Notes under the pieces: model-generated
Databases searched by the model: none
What the model saw: only the letters and a program-made list of their open reading frames with translations
What the model was told of the DNA's origin: nothing
Position numbers and translations under genes: made by a program
Source of the DNA: Aselliscus stoliczkanus
Taxonomy: Eukaryota; Chordata; Mammalia; Chiroptera; Hipposideridae
Length of the DNA: 64,000 nucleotides
Direction of reading: 5' to 3'
Assembly (NCBI GenBank): GCA_033961575.1
Contig: CM066738.1
Location: forward strand, 106,231,478-106,295,477
Shown: positions 34,488-47,317 of the stretch, piece by piece
How positions within the stretch are numbered: position 1 is the first letter of the stretch
Layout: every line of letters starts with the position of its first letter

Positions 34488-34489
<2 letters not shown>
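34362..34489 (+). mobile_element. Short mariner-type MITE, copy B
   Basis: Left end CAGAGTGTGCAAAAAAATGT and right end CATTTTTTTGGCACCCTCTG are inverted repeats. The body (ACTGTATTAAAATTGTAATA) matches copy A at 17011-17145 on the other strand. TA precedes it at 34360-34361; the right-hand TA is lost in a (GT)n run. Confidence 0.88.

Positions 34490-34515
<26 letters not shown>
34490..34515 (+). repeat. (GT)n microsatellite
   Basis: GT run starting at the right edge of the MITE. Confidence 0.93.
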
Positions 34516-34518
<3 letters not shown>

Positions 34519-35109
34519 ACATTTATATCAAAATGTAAAAGTTAAAAGTAATTTATGTTTAGAATTTATTGTTTATATGTAAACATACCAACATTCCTCA
34601 GCAAGAATTTCCATAAAATTGTCTTTGAATTGTACTTGTGAAGAAGAATTGAATGATATAATATACAGAAATTTAAATAGCATAAATAGAACTAACTCAG
34701 AAAAATGTCCCATTAGAGTCTTAAGAGATTGCTAACAAAGTAAGTACAAGATAGTGTGGGGTACAATAGTAATAATCTGGCAAATATACATATTTAGTTA
34801 TTTTTTTCCAATGAAACTCACAAAATATTCACAAAAGTAAAAATAAAAATGCAACACCCATATGAACACTGATTTGATAACTCATTTTTAATATTTTGCT
34901 ATAATTTTCCCTGAGCCATTTATAAATCACAGTAATATTCATCATAAAATGTATGAGCACAGATCACCAGAAAATAACATTGTCAAAGCCACACTTAACA
35001 ATTTAAGAATAATTTCCAAACATTATTCAGTGCTCAGTGAATATTTGAATGTCCTCAATTAGCCTCATAATATACTTTTACCCCTTTTTATTCTCAAAGG
35101 CCACACTTT
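34516..35109. other. Unassigned AT-rich DNA
   Basis: No named repeat or gene. The right end may already be diverged L1. Confidence 0.45.
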
Positions 35110-35625
35110 ACATTTGATTATCGATTAAGCTTTATACAAAATTCAATATACATTCATGCTAAAAACTCTCGGCATCATAGTAATAGAAGGATATGTCCTC
35201 AGTCTCAGAAATGTACCTATAAAATATCTATAGCTAACATCACACTTAATTATGAGAGATTAAGTATTTTCCACCTGAAATCTGGAATACGAACATCCTC
35301 ACTATTCCTATGCAACACATCATGGAAAGCATGAATGAATAAGCTGACTACAGGTTAGACAGGAATAAATAAAACTGTTCTTATTTGAAAAATCACATGA
35401 CTACCTACAAAGAAAATGCCAAAGAATTTACAGAATAGTAACCAGAAACTCCTGGAACACATAAGTGAGTTTAATTAGATCATGGGATAAAAGATTAATA
35501 TAAAGCATTCAATTGTGTTCTTATAAGCCATTGGTAAAGATTTGGAATCTGAAATTTAAAAAAGCACTAAAAATAATTGAGTATAGATCTAATAACAATC
35601 AATATGCCTATCTTAGAAATTCAGA
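35110..35625 (+). mobile_element. L1 ORF2 fragment, reverse transcriptase region, sense
   Basis: Sense ORF2 landmarks: TACATTCATGCTAAAAACTC, GCTAACATCACACTTAATTA, GGAATAAATAAAACTGTTCT, and GCATTCAATTGTGTTCTTAT. The segment covers part of the RT domain, but the catalytic aspartate pair region after ACTGTTCTTATTTG no longer codes for it and the frame is broken. A 90-codon frame at 35513 is a remnant, not a gene. Confidence 0.75.
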
Positions 35626-36559
35626 ACTTTTCCCCAAAGTTTGTCATCCTATAAAAAATAAAGTCTTCTGTGGCCAGTTATTGAAGTTTGTTAAAATGTT
35701 GATTTCAATTAATTTTGAATGGTATCTTATACCAAGTTTGCTTCAACTTTCAATCTATACAGGAAATGCCTGGAAATGGGGCTGAATATTTATGTACTCA
35801 AATATGCACTGACTTTCCAACAGGTGCTCGGCACACACAGAAGGCCACCGACCCATCACATGTAAGACAGTATGCTCATCCTGAGGGTTAGAGCAATGAA
35901 AGAGCTGCCAAGATTCCTCTCTTCACAGTATGGCGGAGTGCAGGATGTCGGTTATTATAAAATGCACACTAACCCAATGATATCGCTGTGATTACGGGAA
36001 CACAGAAGGCTTCATGTAGACAGGTGTCACAAGTCCAGTAAGAGGGAGGCAGCCAAGCATGGCTGTCCTGAAATGCTGCAGTGGAGACCACATCGTAGTA
36101 AAATGGAATTTTAACTGCTGAAGACAGATAAATTTGGCATTGAAGGACTGTACCAGTTCAAAACATGGTAGACACAATGCTGAGATGCAGAAACAAGCCA
36201 GGCGTTATCTTGAAGCAATGACATTGAAATGTAGTGAGAGAAGGGTAGACATGTGGAGCTGGTAGGGGATCAGGGAAATAATAGAAAGCAAAAATCATAA
36301 AGAAACTTGGAAGGCTGTGGTATTCAAGTCAGATTTTCCCTTAATATAACTGAAAAATCATCAATGGATTTAGGCCTGCTCAAAGTTGCATGACTGTAAA
36401 GTCTCACTTGTTGAAGAATACACTGAGGAGAAGTAAGGATAAATACAGAAAAAAATAAATAAATAGAATAAAATTGAGACTGTTGTATTCCAGAAGAAAG
36501 TAGATCGATTCTACTTATAGGTAGAGAGCAAATAGACAGTTTCAAGAGATATATTTATA
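35626..36559. other. Unassigned non-coding DNA
   Basis: Composition moderately mixed; may include more of the old repeat that is clearer from 36560. Confidence 0.4.
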
Positions 36560-37130
36560 TGGTAAAGTTATAAGACTTTGAAAGTCATTGGAAGACTTTG
36601 GAAGACTCTGGGGGTGAGTGACTAGTGAGAGGAAACAAGATTTCTTTGTACACTGGATTTTACCATATGAATTTTGATGCACCTTAATAAAATAAGAAAT
36701 GCTAGTGTAAGACCACGTCTGGAGTGTGACATGGACTTTTTGAATTTAAAGTGTCTGCATGACATGCATGCGATTTAAGTCACCAAAGTGTGTATGTTAG
36801 GAGAGCAGGTGCAAAGGAGAGCCTAGTACCATCCAGGTAGGGACAACCATTAAAATAATTAGTGTTGATGACAGAAAAAGTAGGAGAAAATGACTGAGTG
36901 CTGAAATTTGAGGGCCTAGTATGGATTCTAGCAAAGGAGATTGAAAATGACTGGCCGATGACTTGTGTTTGAAGTAATGGACAGACTTTTGAGAAAGATA
37001 AATTGGTCATGTGTCAGATGCTACTGAGAGCTCCCAAAATTAAGTGAAGTGTCACTTCTGTTAAAAGGTAGTAAGGTCTCAGTGTGCTCAAAAACATACT
37101 GTTAAGTTTAGAATTTATTCCAGATCTTGT
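36560..37130 (+). mobile_element. Ancient mammalian interspersed repeat, family not named
   Basis: A familiar sense-strand series is present in order: CATTGGAAGACTTTGGAAGA, GACATGGACTTTTTGAATTT, CAAAGGAGATTGAAAATGAC and GTCAGATGCTACTGAGAG. This series occurs in many copies across mammals. I do not name the family. Confidence 0.5.
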
Positions 37131-39019
37131 GAAAAGGCTGAATGTGTTTCATGTTTGTTTCTTCCTCTTTTACATCTAATTGTTATTATTGACAGCAAAA
37201 TATATTTCTTGGTTAGAGATAAATCACACAAGTGACGAGAAGCATACAAATTATTATCTCAAAAAAGTTTCTTCTTTATCAGAACTCTAAATCCCTGTAA
37301 CAACAACTACTAAAGTCTCAGCCTAACAACAACAAAACTAGAAACACACCGAAAATAAAACAAGAAATATTGAATCCCAGTCCCTATTTTTCTTCTTACT
37401 AAACATGTGTATGATTATCTTAAGAATGACATTAAGGTGATAATGCATATATAAAGAAGATATGTGAGATGCATTATTAATATCCGAAAAGAGCCATTAC
37501 CTCTATATAAGGGGATTATGGAACTATCAAGAATGAAGTAGCATTTAAAATAGCTCAGGAGAAATCAGCAAGACTGCTATAAATAAAAATGGAAGTGAGG
37601 AAAATCATTGTCAGGGAAGGAACCAATAAGCAGAACTGTGATGTAAAGTAGAAGAAGACATGGTTGTTGTACAGTGCGCTACATTTCTAGTATATCCCGT
37701 TTAAAGAGAGGTGTCAGGAAAAAAGTATAGAATATGATTATGCCTGAGTATGGGAAGCCCTGCATGCTTAGGCTCAGGAGTTGTGGCTGTTGAGCCAAGT
37801 TGTAATTTGTCCAGAAAACTCCTATCTCAGGTGCCTGATAAGGGATCCCCTAGAATGTGGGGGGAGTTGGTAGAGTTGCCAGAGAAACAATCACTGAATA
37901 CCCCAGCCTCAAAGACCAGTGCAGATGGAAACGCTGGAAAGAGCAGGAGAAGCTGAGAACGTAGGTCCATCTGGCATGCAATCTGGGATAGCACGTTGGA
38001 ACCAGGGGAGGTTTTGTGAAATCTGCCTTGAAGGTGACAGGAGTTCATGGGGCAGTGAATGGAGACCACCATGTCTGAGGAAGCCCTGGTGTGCGATTAC
38101 CAAGACCACTCAAACGTCTTCTTATCTGCCTTGCACATTTCATTTGAGCTTCCCTCATAGGCAAACAACAGCAGGATGGGATTTCAGGACACACCTTTCC
38201 CAGCTGTAGATAGGAGTGCCAGTGCCACGCTGACTAACATCAGGAAGCATTAAGCATGTGCCTGCTTATTGGTCCTCACACAAACCAATCACATTATGCA
38301 TGAGACAGTTTGGAAAGTTATGTGCATAGGAGTGAAATGAATGATGGGACCTCAGGCCGGTGAATGGGGCAGCATATTGTCAGCGTTATTTGCAATGTGG
38401 AAAACATAGAATAAGATACAATTCTCACTTTTGAAAAAGGGGGAAAAGAAAAAAAGGGATAATATAGGAAACCTGGAAGAGAGAATTCACAGACCACGAC
38501 GAGGGAGAGTTGGAAATGTGTATCACACGTAGTTTTTCTTTCACACGCGGTTCCTTATGAGATATCTTATTTCTGTCAAGCTTATAAGAAATAGATTTGG
38601 CCGTAGAACGATTTATGCCACCAACAGGACGAGATTTCTAAGTGCCTTTGGACAAAACAGTGCAGCAGTCATCAATACTGGTTAACAAATATTTACAGCT
38701 CTGTTTTTCCAGGCTAATGGAAACATTGAACTCTCCAGCACTTGTCCAAGTTTGTGGTGAGCAGGGGAATTGCTTTGGTCAATGTCACATAAACAAAAAT
38801 GTGCTCGTTACATGCCAAATATTGAAGGACCAGTGTGCCTTTGCCCACATCCTCTGCCCACTGCTGTGGTGACACAGGGACCTGTGATACTATGTAAAGT
38901 CTGTCTGTTAACCCACATCTGACATATAACATTAGCAGGAGATAAACTTAGTTCTGGCTGTTACTGAGATGGGACAGGAGTTTGATTCTACGGCAAGAGT
39001 TAGCCCATCCCAACCAATG
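37131..39019. other. Unassigned non-coding DNA, partly GC-richer
   Basis: 37750-38300 is GC-richer and has overlapping frames of 60-96 codons on both strands, none with a domain. It may be a decayed LTR or LINE piece; I cannot assign it. Confidence 0.4.
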
Positions 39020-39240
39020 CGATGGTGTTGAGAGCACATGGCTTTTGGAACCAAGTAAACATGAGTTTAAACCCCTGCTCCACACCTTTTCCGTTGTGTA
39101 ACTAGAAAATTGTGTACGTGCTCTGAGTCCGTTTTCTAGTAATTGTTCTTATTATTAGAGATAGCACACACAAAACACCTCATAGAGAAGGCATTTGATA
39201 CATTGTATCTGTTAGTAGTAGAAATCGGTCTACTGTTACA
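39020..39240 (+). mobile_element. MIR SINE
   Basis: Near full length: GTTGAGAGCACATGGCTTTT, GAGTTTAAACCCCTGCTCCA, GTTGTGTAACTAGAAAATTG, and CACCTCATAGAGAAGGCATT follow MIR from tRNA-related head to LINE-like tail. Confidence 0.8.
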
Positions 39241-40237
39241 GCATCAATGTCATTCATTCAGTAAAACTGGCTACAGTGTGAGAGCAAAGATCGTGCTAGG
39301 AATAGAAACACACACTTCTGTGAACAGTGATACATCCTTTAGAAATCAGAAATTGCTCTAAGAACAAAAGAAGATCTATTGTTTCCCTGAAGATTTGGCT
39401 TTTCAAAAACAAAGATTAGCATTCTCCTCATTCATATTCACTTTTCAAGTAGTGTATGGAAATTAAATGAAGCAAAGTATAATAAGTGTTTACTCCAGTT
39501 GATATCAGTGTCGGGGTGAGTGACACTTCATGAATAACACATTGATCATTAGCATATCAAAGCAGCTTTCCTTTGACTGCATTCCACCAAAAGTCTGAGG
39601 TCTTTGATTGGAACTAAACAACAGTCGGGCATGCTGTTTCTTCACAAAGGATTAGCTAATGTAGAGATCCTAATCTCCTATCATTTGGAACATTTTGTAT
39701 TAATTCAAATACTTAGAAAACAAGTCCTTAAGTGAATGCTATGCAAGAAATGCTGCAGCTTCAATTTGCTTCTTTCCTTCTTCAAATACTGAGTGTTTTT
39801 ATGATCCACTTTAGATGCGGGCTTTTTGTTTTGTTTTTGTCACACACAATTTCATGGTTAGAGACACATTTTGTTCAAAATTACATGGAAAATCAAGAAG
39901 GAAACACACATTCCATGTAGAAAATTCTGCCAAAAATAACACGGAAACATCAGTCTAACTCACTAAACCTCAGGGAAGTATTCATTTGTTCTTTTCTTCA
40001 GCTAGCATGCTCTATTCCAACACCTCCTATGCTGATGAATCAGATACCATACCTCTGTTAGTTATCTCATATTCTTTTAGAAATGGCCATCACATAAATA
40101 CATTGTTCCAACTTGATATTAATAGGTAGTGTGTGACATGAGTGCTCAGACAAAAGTGACAGACTGAGTTGTCTAAAGATGGCTTCACAGATAATTTAAC
40201 CTTTTGGATATAACATTCCAAACATTAGGCAGAGAAA
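39241..40237. other. Unassigned non-coding DNA
   Basis: No named repeat or gene recognised. Confidence 0.45.
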
Positions 40238-40290
40238 AAAGATAGAGATAGAGATAGAGAGATAGATAGAGAGATAGAGAGAGAGAGACT
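40238..40290 (+). repeat. (GATA/GA)n microsatellite
   Basis: Mixed GATA and GA units. Confidence 0.9.
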
Positions 40291-40760
40291 GGCTGACTTT
40301 TGGCCAAAAGAGCAGCAAATGAAATGAAAACATACAGATATGCTAAAAACTGAAAATATATTTCTCTCAGTAGGGAAGTTAGGTGGAATTGTTAGTCTGA
40401 GATTTAAGATAGCAGAAAGCCAAGTTTGAAATGTAGACAAAAAGTTATCTTTTATGCAATGCCAAGAATAGACTTTTTTCCTGTGGGCAATGAGGTAGCA
40501 ATAAAAGTTTTTAAGGTTTAAACATTAGATTAGATGGGATTTTTAGAAGGATCATCTTGTATGGAAGCTAGCAAGACATGGCGTTATATAATAGCTGAAA
40601 TCATTTCTAATATATTCTACAGCAAAAGTACAAGTATTTAAAATTTTCTGATCAATACAAACATCTCTATCTTGTGTTCATAATAAAGACCTTAGTATTA
40701 GTATCTAAAATTTAACAGTGGGTATTTTCAATTAAAAGAATTTTTCAAAAGGGCTTTCCA

Positions 40761-40951
40761 GGGGTGACCAGTTAGCTCATTTGGTTGGAGCATGTTGCTA
40801 AAAACACCAAGGTGGCCGGTTCTATCTCCACGTGGGCCACTGTGACCTGCGCCCTCACTAAAAGAGTCAACTATGCCATTGTTGCATGAAAGCAGTGTGT
40901 AACCAATGACCATGGCTGTTCCCCAAAAAAATTTTAAAAAAGCAAAAACAA
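40761..40951 (+). mobile_element. VES-like bat SINE with perfect TSD
   Basis: Head GGGGTGACCAGTTAGCTCAT with A-box-like sequence, B-box-like CCGGTTCTATCTCC, then GTGGGCCACTGTGACCTGCG and a tail with GGCTGTTCCCCAAAAAAATT. The exact 14-bp duplication AAAAGGGCTTTCCA lies at 40747-40760 and 40952-40965. Confidence 0.9.
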
Positions 40952-40965
40952 AAAAGGGCTTTCCA

Positions 40966-41445
40966 TATTTCTAGAAATATAATACGAAATTAGTAAATGA
41001 CTGGTAATGGTTAAAATCAGGTTAAAATTTATTGAAAGTATAATATGAAAAATCAATTTTGAGCATAAAGTCTAGATAACTTTCCTAAATGATCAAGATG
41101 TCATTAGAATCATTAAGAGTTGAAAAACATAATGTTTATATCACTATGCAATAATTTAATATGTCCACAACTTTTTAAATTATTAAAAATACAAGAGAAA
41201 TGTTTTGTATTTCACTCAGTTGTATTAACATGAATATAAAATACAAATCCATCAAGTTATATAATTTAGATTTGAATATTTTGTTTTATATAATTTATAT
41301 ATAAATAAACATTAAAAAATGCAATAAAGCACAAAAAATAAAACACTGGAATAAATATGTACAAGTAAAGAATTCTCATTAACTCTGAAACACTTCTGAA
41401 ATTTGTAATTTTCTTATTTTGCTATATTTTACACATATACATATA

Positions 41446-41498
<53 letters not shown>

Positions 41499-43194
41499 AT
41501 TTTGTTTTCTACTTATTTCAAATAAATTCCAAATAAATATGTCTAAATGTTTTCCATTCGGTATTTTAAAAAGTTGCAACATATTATAATAATGCTAGAA
41601 TTTTTTAAAAAGTAAATACTACTCATAAAAAAAGTGCCAAAAGGATATAAGTAAGCAGAGATTGAGTCTCCCATATATTCCATATTTGAACCCAGATATT
41701 TTTGACAATGCCCTGTACTCCCAATCAGTAAGCATCCTTACGCTTTCTTCTAGAATGGCTATGACAGTCTGTTCCATAAACTCTGTAAACTTCCATCTAT
41801 ACAACTCTGTAATTTGCCCTCAATGCACTGTGTTATCATAAAGAATTAAAGTTAAGCACAGCATTTTGCAAAACTATAAAAGGCAGTTGTTTTGGAGAAT
41901 GCATTTATTATCAAATCTTAAAGAAGCACAACATGTTTTGCACAGATAATAGTACAATGTCATACTCAGGTGATATAAATGTGGCATCGGTGAGTGTGGC
42001 TTATTTCTGAGTGTACATGTTAGATGATGTCTAACAAGGTTTCCATTGACAGTCACCATTATGTAAACAACTCTTTACAATGTAATTTTTATGGTAGAGT
42101 TTATTCAATACCAGTGCAGTTCAGGATCTCTGCTTAAGAGGCCCTTTAATCACTTTATGAAATACTGTGCAGGAGAAAGCTTCTAAAAACCAACAGTTCC
42201 TGTTCATGTAATTACTGTTCTGTTAACTTAATCACCTCAGTTGGGGATGTGTTACTTAGTGGGTGATATTTTCTTCACACCATGAGATGCACATTCACAG
42301 TGCTTGTCTCTATGCACTTAATTAAGAAATTACAATTAGAAGAAGAGTTATGCATCCGATGTTTATTTGAACACATGTAGAAAGTAACGGGAAGCAAGTA
42401 TGTGTGATGAGAGCCTATTGTCTATGTGAACCTTTCTGGATTATGAAATCAGTAGCTGGTATCTTAATTATTGTTCAAGGACTCTCTTACTGTATTTTAC
42501 ATTCTGTGCTCATAAGCAGAAATCAATGCCTGGAAGAATTTTTAAAAACTTTGCATACATGCACTGTTGCTTTAAGAATTCTAAAGGCAGATGAAATATG
42601 TATAAAATAACAACTTTCCACATGTCTTTGTTCTTAGAGGAAGTGGTTGAAAATATTTGATGAATGAATGACATCTGCCTAATCCACTGTGCCCTGATTT
42701 TTTTTCTCTCTCTCTATTTGGCAAAATAAAAAATAAAAAATCTCATTTGCTTTTTCAAACAAGAAAATTTATGTTTGTACCTATATCAGCCATTCTGAAA
42801 TACAGCCCTGAAGTCAAATTTGCAATAATATATGTAGATTTAGTCACACTCTACCCTAAAATGTTCATGCTACACAATTGCATCAAATCTGAATGAGGAA
42901 AAACACTTATTTTGATATTTAGGACAACTTTTAGCATAAAAGTTATACTTGGGAACAGCAAAAGTTAACTCAAGTACTTAAAGAGCAGATCAATTTGAAC
43001 TCAGAGATTATTTAACAGGCCAGAGAGAGCTCGCCATAGACCAATCCTTCCATCTTCCTCTGGAACCATCTGTGGATATGGTAGTGCTCTCAACACCATG
43101 GCTTCTGGCAGCTTGAATGCTCTCTCACCACTATTTGTGGGTCCTGATTTCCCTTCTTAGTCTGAAAAGTTACTACATATTTTCCGGAGTCCAA
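40966..43194. other. Unassigned AT-rich DNA
   Basis: Mostly featureless. 41650-41770 has a MIR-like phrase (TTTGAACCCAGATATTTTTG) but is too diverged to call. Confidence 0.45.
41441..41491. repeat. (AT)n microsatellite
   Basis: TA run bordered by ACATATACATATA on the left and TACATATAAA on the right. Confidence 0.95.
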
Positions 43195-43405
43195 TCAGAA
43201 ACCACCTCTCACAGTAAGCCCTTCTGACCCCCAGAAGCAGGGCTCAATTTCTGTTCTCTGCTTCTATGGCAACGTTAGCCTAACACCACCTCTCATGGGT
43301 CCTCAAGCGCTAACCAATTTCTTTAAATGTCTTATTTTTCTGTATTGTGAGGTCCTACAAGGCAAGGGTGGAGACTTTGCAGGAGTTTTATACACCATGT
43401 CAAAT
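43195..43405 (+). mobile_element. L2 LINE 3' end fragment
   Basis: AAGCCCTTCTGACCCCCAGA, TTATTTTTCTGTATTGTGAG, and GTCCTACAAGGCAAGGGTGG follow the L2 3' end layout. Confidence 0.55.
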
Positions 43406-43583
43406 AAAGTATGCCGAGCCTCAGGGGAATGAAAGACAGACCTAACTTTGTAACACAATGCAGTTTTATGCAAGGAAATTGGTCCAGGTTTGCATTGATG
43501 TCAGGAAATTGTCCAATCTACGAACATACAGCCCCTACTTCGAAATTTTCAGTATTGGGGAACTTAAAAGAGTACAGTACAGT

Positions 43584-43916
43584 GGGCCGACCAAGTGGCT
43601 CTATTGGTTAAGAATTGGCTTGGGTGCATAAGCTCTGAGCAGCAGGGCCGCTGGTTCGGTTCCCACATGGGCCAATGATTCTGCACCCTCTATAGCTAAG
43701 ATGGTGAACAACAGCTTGACCTGGAGCTGGGCTGCCGTGAGTGGCCGTCCAATACCCGGCAACTGATCTACCTCAACCGGGAGGAGCACAATGATCACAA
43801 TACCAACATGGGCCAGTGAAGCGACGTCCTCCACAACTAGACTGAGGAGCCAAAGGACAGCAACTTCTCTGTCTCCCTCCCCCAATTCCCCAATAAAATC
43901 TTAAAAAAATAATAAA
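43584..43916 (+). mobile_element. Long chimeric SINE, medium form
   Basis: Head GGGCCGACCAAGTGGCTCTA, B-box-like GGTTCGGTTCCCAC, then the same 3' body as at 28419: ACCAACATGGGCCAGTGAAG, CACAACTAGACTGAGGAG and AATAAAATCTT(A)n. It lacks roughly 100 bp of the GC-rich middle found at 28419. The direct repeat AGTACAGTACAGT flanks it at 43571-43583 and 43917-43929. Confidence 0.9.
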
Positions 43917-43929
43917 AGTACAGTACAGT

Positions 43930-45544
43930 GCTTTTATTTGTTTGTTTGTTTTTAATGTTATATTTGGAACCATTTTAGATTTACAGAAAGATTGTGAAAC
44001 TAGTACGTAGACCTGTCATATATCCTACACTCAGATTTCCCTATCATTGACATTGTTCATTAGTATGGTACAATTGTTATAATTAATGAGGCAATGAGGG
44101 TACCATGTTACTAACAGAAGTCGTGGTTTATACCATCCTCATTTGATTATCCCCTCATCATGTCCTTTTCTTGTCAGAGAATCCCATCTGTAGACCACTC
44201 CATTACACTTAGGTGGCATGCATCCTTAGGCTTTTATTGGCTATAACATTTCCTCAGACTTTCTTTATGTTTGATGACCTTGACAGTTTGACGAGCACTG
44301 CTGAGATCTTTTTTAGGATGCCCCTCAGTTGGGATTTCCTTGACATTTTTCTTATGATTATTAGAAAGGGCTTATGTGATTTTTGAGGGACAACTATGAA
44401 AACAAATGTTATTTTCATGACATCACATCAAGGATCCATTCGGTTGACATGACCTATCACTGATGATGTTGGTCTTGATCGCCAGGCTCAGTGGTATCTG
44501 TCAGGCATCTCCACTGTCATATTCCTTGCCTTCCCTCTTTCTACATTGTATCCTGAGAGGAAGTTGTTATGTGCAGGCCAGTTGTAAGGACTGGGGGGTT
44601 AGTTCCTGCTTTTTCAAGGTAGAGTGTCATATACATTATTTGGAATTCTGCATGGAAGATCTGTCTATTGTCCTTCATTTACTTATTTATTTATTCAATC
44701 ATTTATTTATATCCTTGTGGAGTGGACTCATGAATATTTATTTTGTGCTTTGTGTATTTTCAATGTTTGTCCTTCCTCAGGTATGTATTTTGCGAATTTA
44801 GTTTCTCAATCTGTGGCTTCTCCTTAACAGTATTATTTGTAAAGCAGAAGTTTTTAGTTTTCATAAGCTTTTAAAAAATATATCAATTCATTTTTTGTGG
44901 CTTATTCACTTGATGCTATATCATCAAACCCAAAGTTGTACAGATTTTGTCCTATGTATTCTTCTGGAAGATTTATAATTTTGCATTTTACAATTGAATC
45001 CTTGATCCATTTTGATTTTTTTTTCTTTGTGAAAGTGTAACATCTATGTCTAGATTCTTTTTTATTTTCACATATAGACATCCACTTTTTGCACCAACAT
45101 TTGTTGAAAAGGATATCCAGTATCCTTCAAATTGCCTTTAATTTTTATCAAAGCTAAGTTGCCAATATTTATTTGGTGCTTTTTCTGGGCTGCTATTGAA
45201 ATATGAGTGTATTCTGTATCTAATAAAAATTTTTTTGATGCTCATAGCAGTTTTAGAATAAGTCTTAAAATCAGGTCATGTAAGTCTTCCAGTATTCTTC
45301 TTTTTTGTATTATGTTGGCTAGTCTAGGTCTTTTGATTTTCCTTATAAACTGTAAAATCAACTTATCTATGTCTATAAAACTGATGAAAAATGCTTCAAT
45401 TATGGTTGGAATTGCATTGATTATATAGATCAAGTTCAAAGGAACTGACTTCTTGACAATAATGAATGTTTCAATCCATAATCATGGAAGATCTTTCTAG
45501 CTGTTTAAATAACTTTAAGTTTTTTATCATAATTTTGTTTTTTA

Positions 45545-45586
<42 letters not shown>

Positions 45587-46700
45587 CATATTTGTTAGAT
45601 TTATACTTAAATATGTTTTCTTGGTGCTCCTGAAAATGGCATTGTTTTGTAACAATTCTAATCCCCATTGTTCATTGTTCGTGTTTAGGAAATCAGTTGA
45701 TGTTTTATATTAACCTTGTTTTGTATGAACCTGCTGTTAATTCCAGCAGGTTTCTTTTTTGTTGTTTGTTTGTTTGTTTGTTTGTTTGTCAATTCTTTGA
45801 AATTCTCTATATAGACAATAATGTCACCTGTAAATTTTTTTCAAGTTTTATGTCTTTCTTTCAATGTGTACCCCTCCTTTCTTTTTCTTGTCTTCTTGCA
45901 TAGACAGGCCTTGCGGTATAATGCTGAACGAGTGAGTCTGTTTCTCTGTCTTAGGGGGACAACGTCCAATTTCTATTCATTAGGCATGATGTTAATTGTA
46001 GGTTTTGGAAATTTATTTATCAAATTTAGGAGATTACCACCTATATAATTACCTGAGAGACTTTATTTTAAAGGGATGTTATAGATTTTTGTCAAATGCT
46101 TTTTTTGTATCAACTGATCATATCATATGAATTTTCAACCTTTGTTTGTTAATGTTGGATAACATTGATCAAATTCTGAATGTTGCTTGCATTCCTGGAA
46201 TGAATCCTATTTGGTCATCGTGTAAAATTCTCTTTATATATTGTCAGACTTGAATTGTATGTTATACCTTTGGATATAGCCCCACAGTTATTGGATGTAC
46301 TGTGTTTTTAATTATTTTCTTTTCTTTGCCTTTCAGTTTGGGGTTTCTACTATCCGATCATCAAGCTCACTGATTCTTTCATTGGCCATGTGCAGTACTG
46401 GTAAGCTTATCAAACGCATTTTTCATTCTTTTGCAGAGTTTTGGATTTTGAGCATTTTCTTTTGCTTATTTTCATGCCTGTGCTTAGTACCCATTTGTAA
46501 TTCCATGTGGTCAACATATATTGGATACCTTAACATATCAATCACGGTTATTTTAAATTCCCTGTTTGATACTTCTAACATCTATGCTGGCTGTTTTACT
46601 CAGAGTGTATGTCTTTTTTTGTTTTTTTCTTACCTTTTATCATGCATTCTAACTTTGGGTTGAAAGCTCCACATGTATCAGGTAGTAGGGAATGAATTAA
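43930..46700 (-). mobile_element. Long antisense L1 (3' UTR, ORF2 end, upstream part)
   Basis: The left part is antisense 3' UTR (AACCATTTTAGATTTACAGA at 43968, and GTGGAGTGGACTCATGAATA at 44718). From 44800 to 45200 antisense L1 text includes ACCAACATTTGTTGAAAAGG. ORF2-end text follows (TTGCATTCCTGGAATGAATC at 46188). From 46320 HAL1/L1-like text appears (ACTGATTCTTTCATTGGCCA). It may be two or more overlapping old L1 insertions. Frames up to 122 codons here come from T-rich antisense DNA. Confidence 0.65.
45546..45585. repeat. (AT)n microsatellite
   Basis: Pure AT run inside the antisense L1. Confidence 0.95.
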
Positions 46701-46975
46701 ACTGGCCTTTAGTGTGAGGTTTCATGTTCATCTGGCTCGGTGGTTGGCTTTCTTAATGATTGCTGTAGTTGCCATAGGTTTCTAATTTCCTTAGTGTTCT
46801 TGTTTTTATTTCCCCTCTTGACTTTGAGCTTCTGTACGTATTCTTCCTCAGAAACAGGCTGTTCCGTTCAGCAGTTATTATATTGAAGTCCTGTTGATAA
46901 GATGGTAAATTATGGGAGAGGGGTGTGATTTGTAATCTTATGATGAAATCTCAGCCTCTTAATGGATCTGTCTCC

Positions 46976-47005
46976 TGGTTGGTTGGTTGGTTGGTTGGTT
47001 GGTTT
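46976..47005 (+). repeat. (GGTT)n microsatellite
   Basis: Seven GGTT units. Confidence 0.93.
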
Positions 47006-47205
47006 TCTCCAGTTATGTATCTTCTCCCTTCCACCCTGCCATAGGTGAGGTAGGAGAAGTAGACTACACTGGCTGTAAGGACACATTTCCTACAGCTGGA
47101 ATACAATTTTGGTCTTTTCCTTGGAGAGCAGGCTTCCGTTATGGTGAAAGCTCTAGGTATATTTCACAGTAGCACTCTCTCCTCCCCTAACCAGCGATGT
47201 AGGGG

Positions 47206-47208
<3 letters not shown>

Positions 47209-47300
<92 letters not shown>
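47209..47300 (+). repeat. (TTTC)n microsatellite, 23 pure copies
   Basis: A perfect polypyrimidine tract of 92 bp, followed by less regular CTTC units to 47317. Frames that read it as repeated FLSF or KERK residues on either strand are artefacts. Confidence 0.98.
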
Positions 47301-47304
<4 letters not shown>

Positions 47305-47317
47305 TTTCCTTCCTTTT

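Noticed and set aside
37750..38210. Possible exon cluster in a GC-richer patch with frames on both strands
   Set aside because: No frame extends between plausible splice sites and none shows a domain; overlapping frames on both strands suggest composition effects.
46295..46663. 122-codon frame rich in F, S, L and C resembling a membrane protein
   Set aside because: It is antisense L1/HAL1 sequence; the hydrophobicity is a by-product of T-rich DNA.
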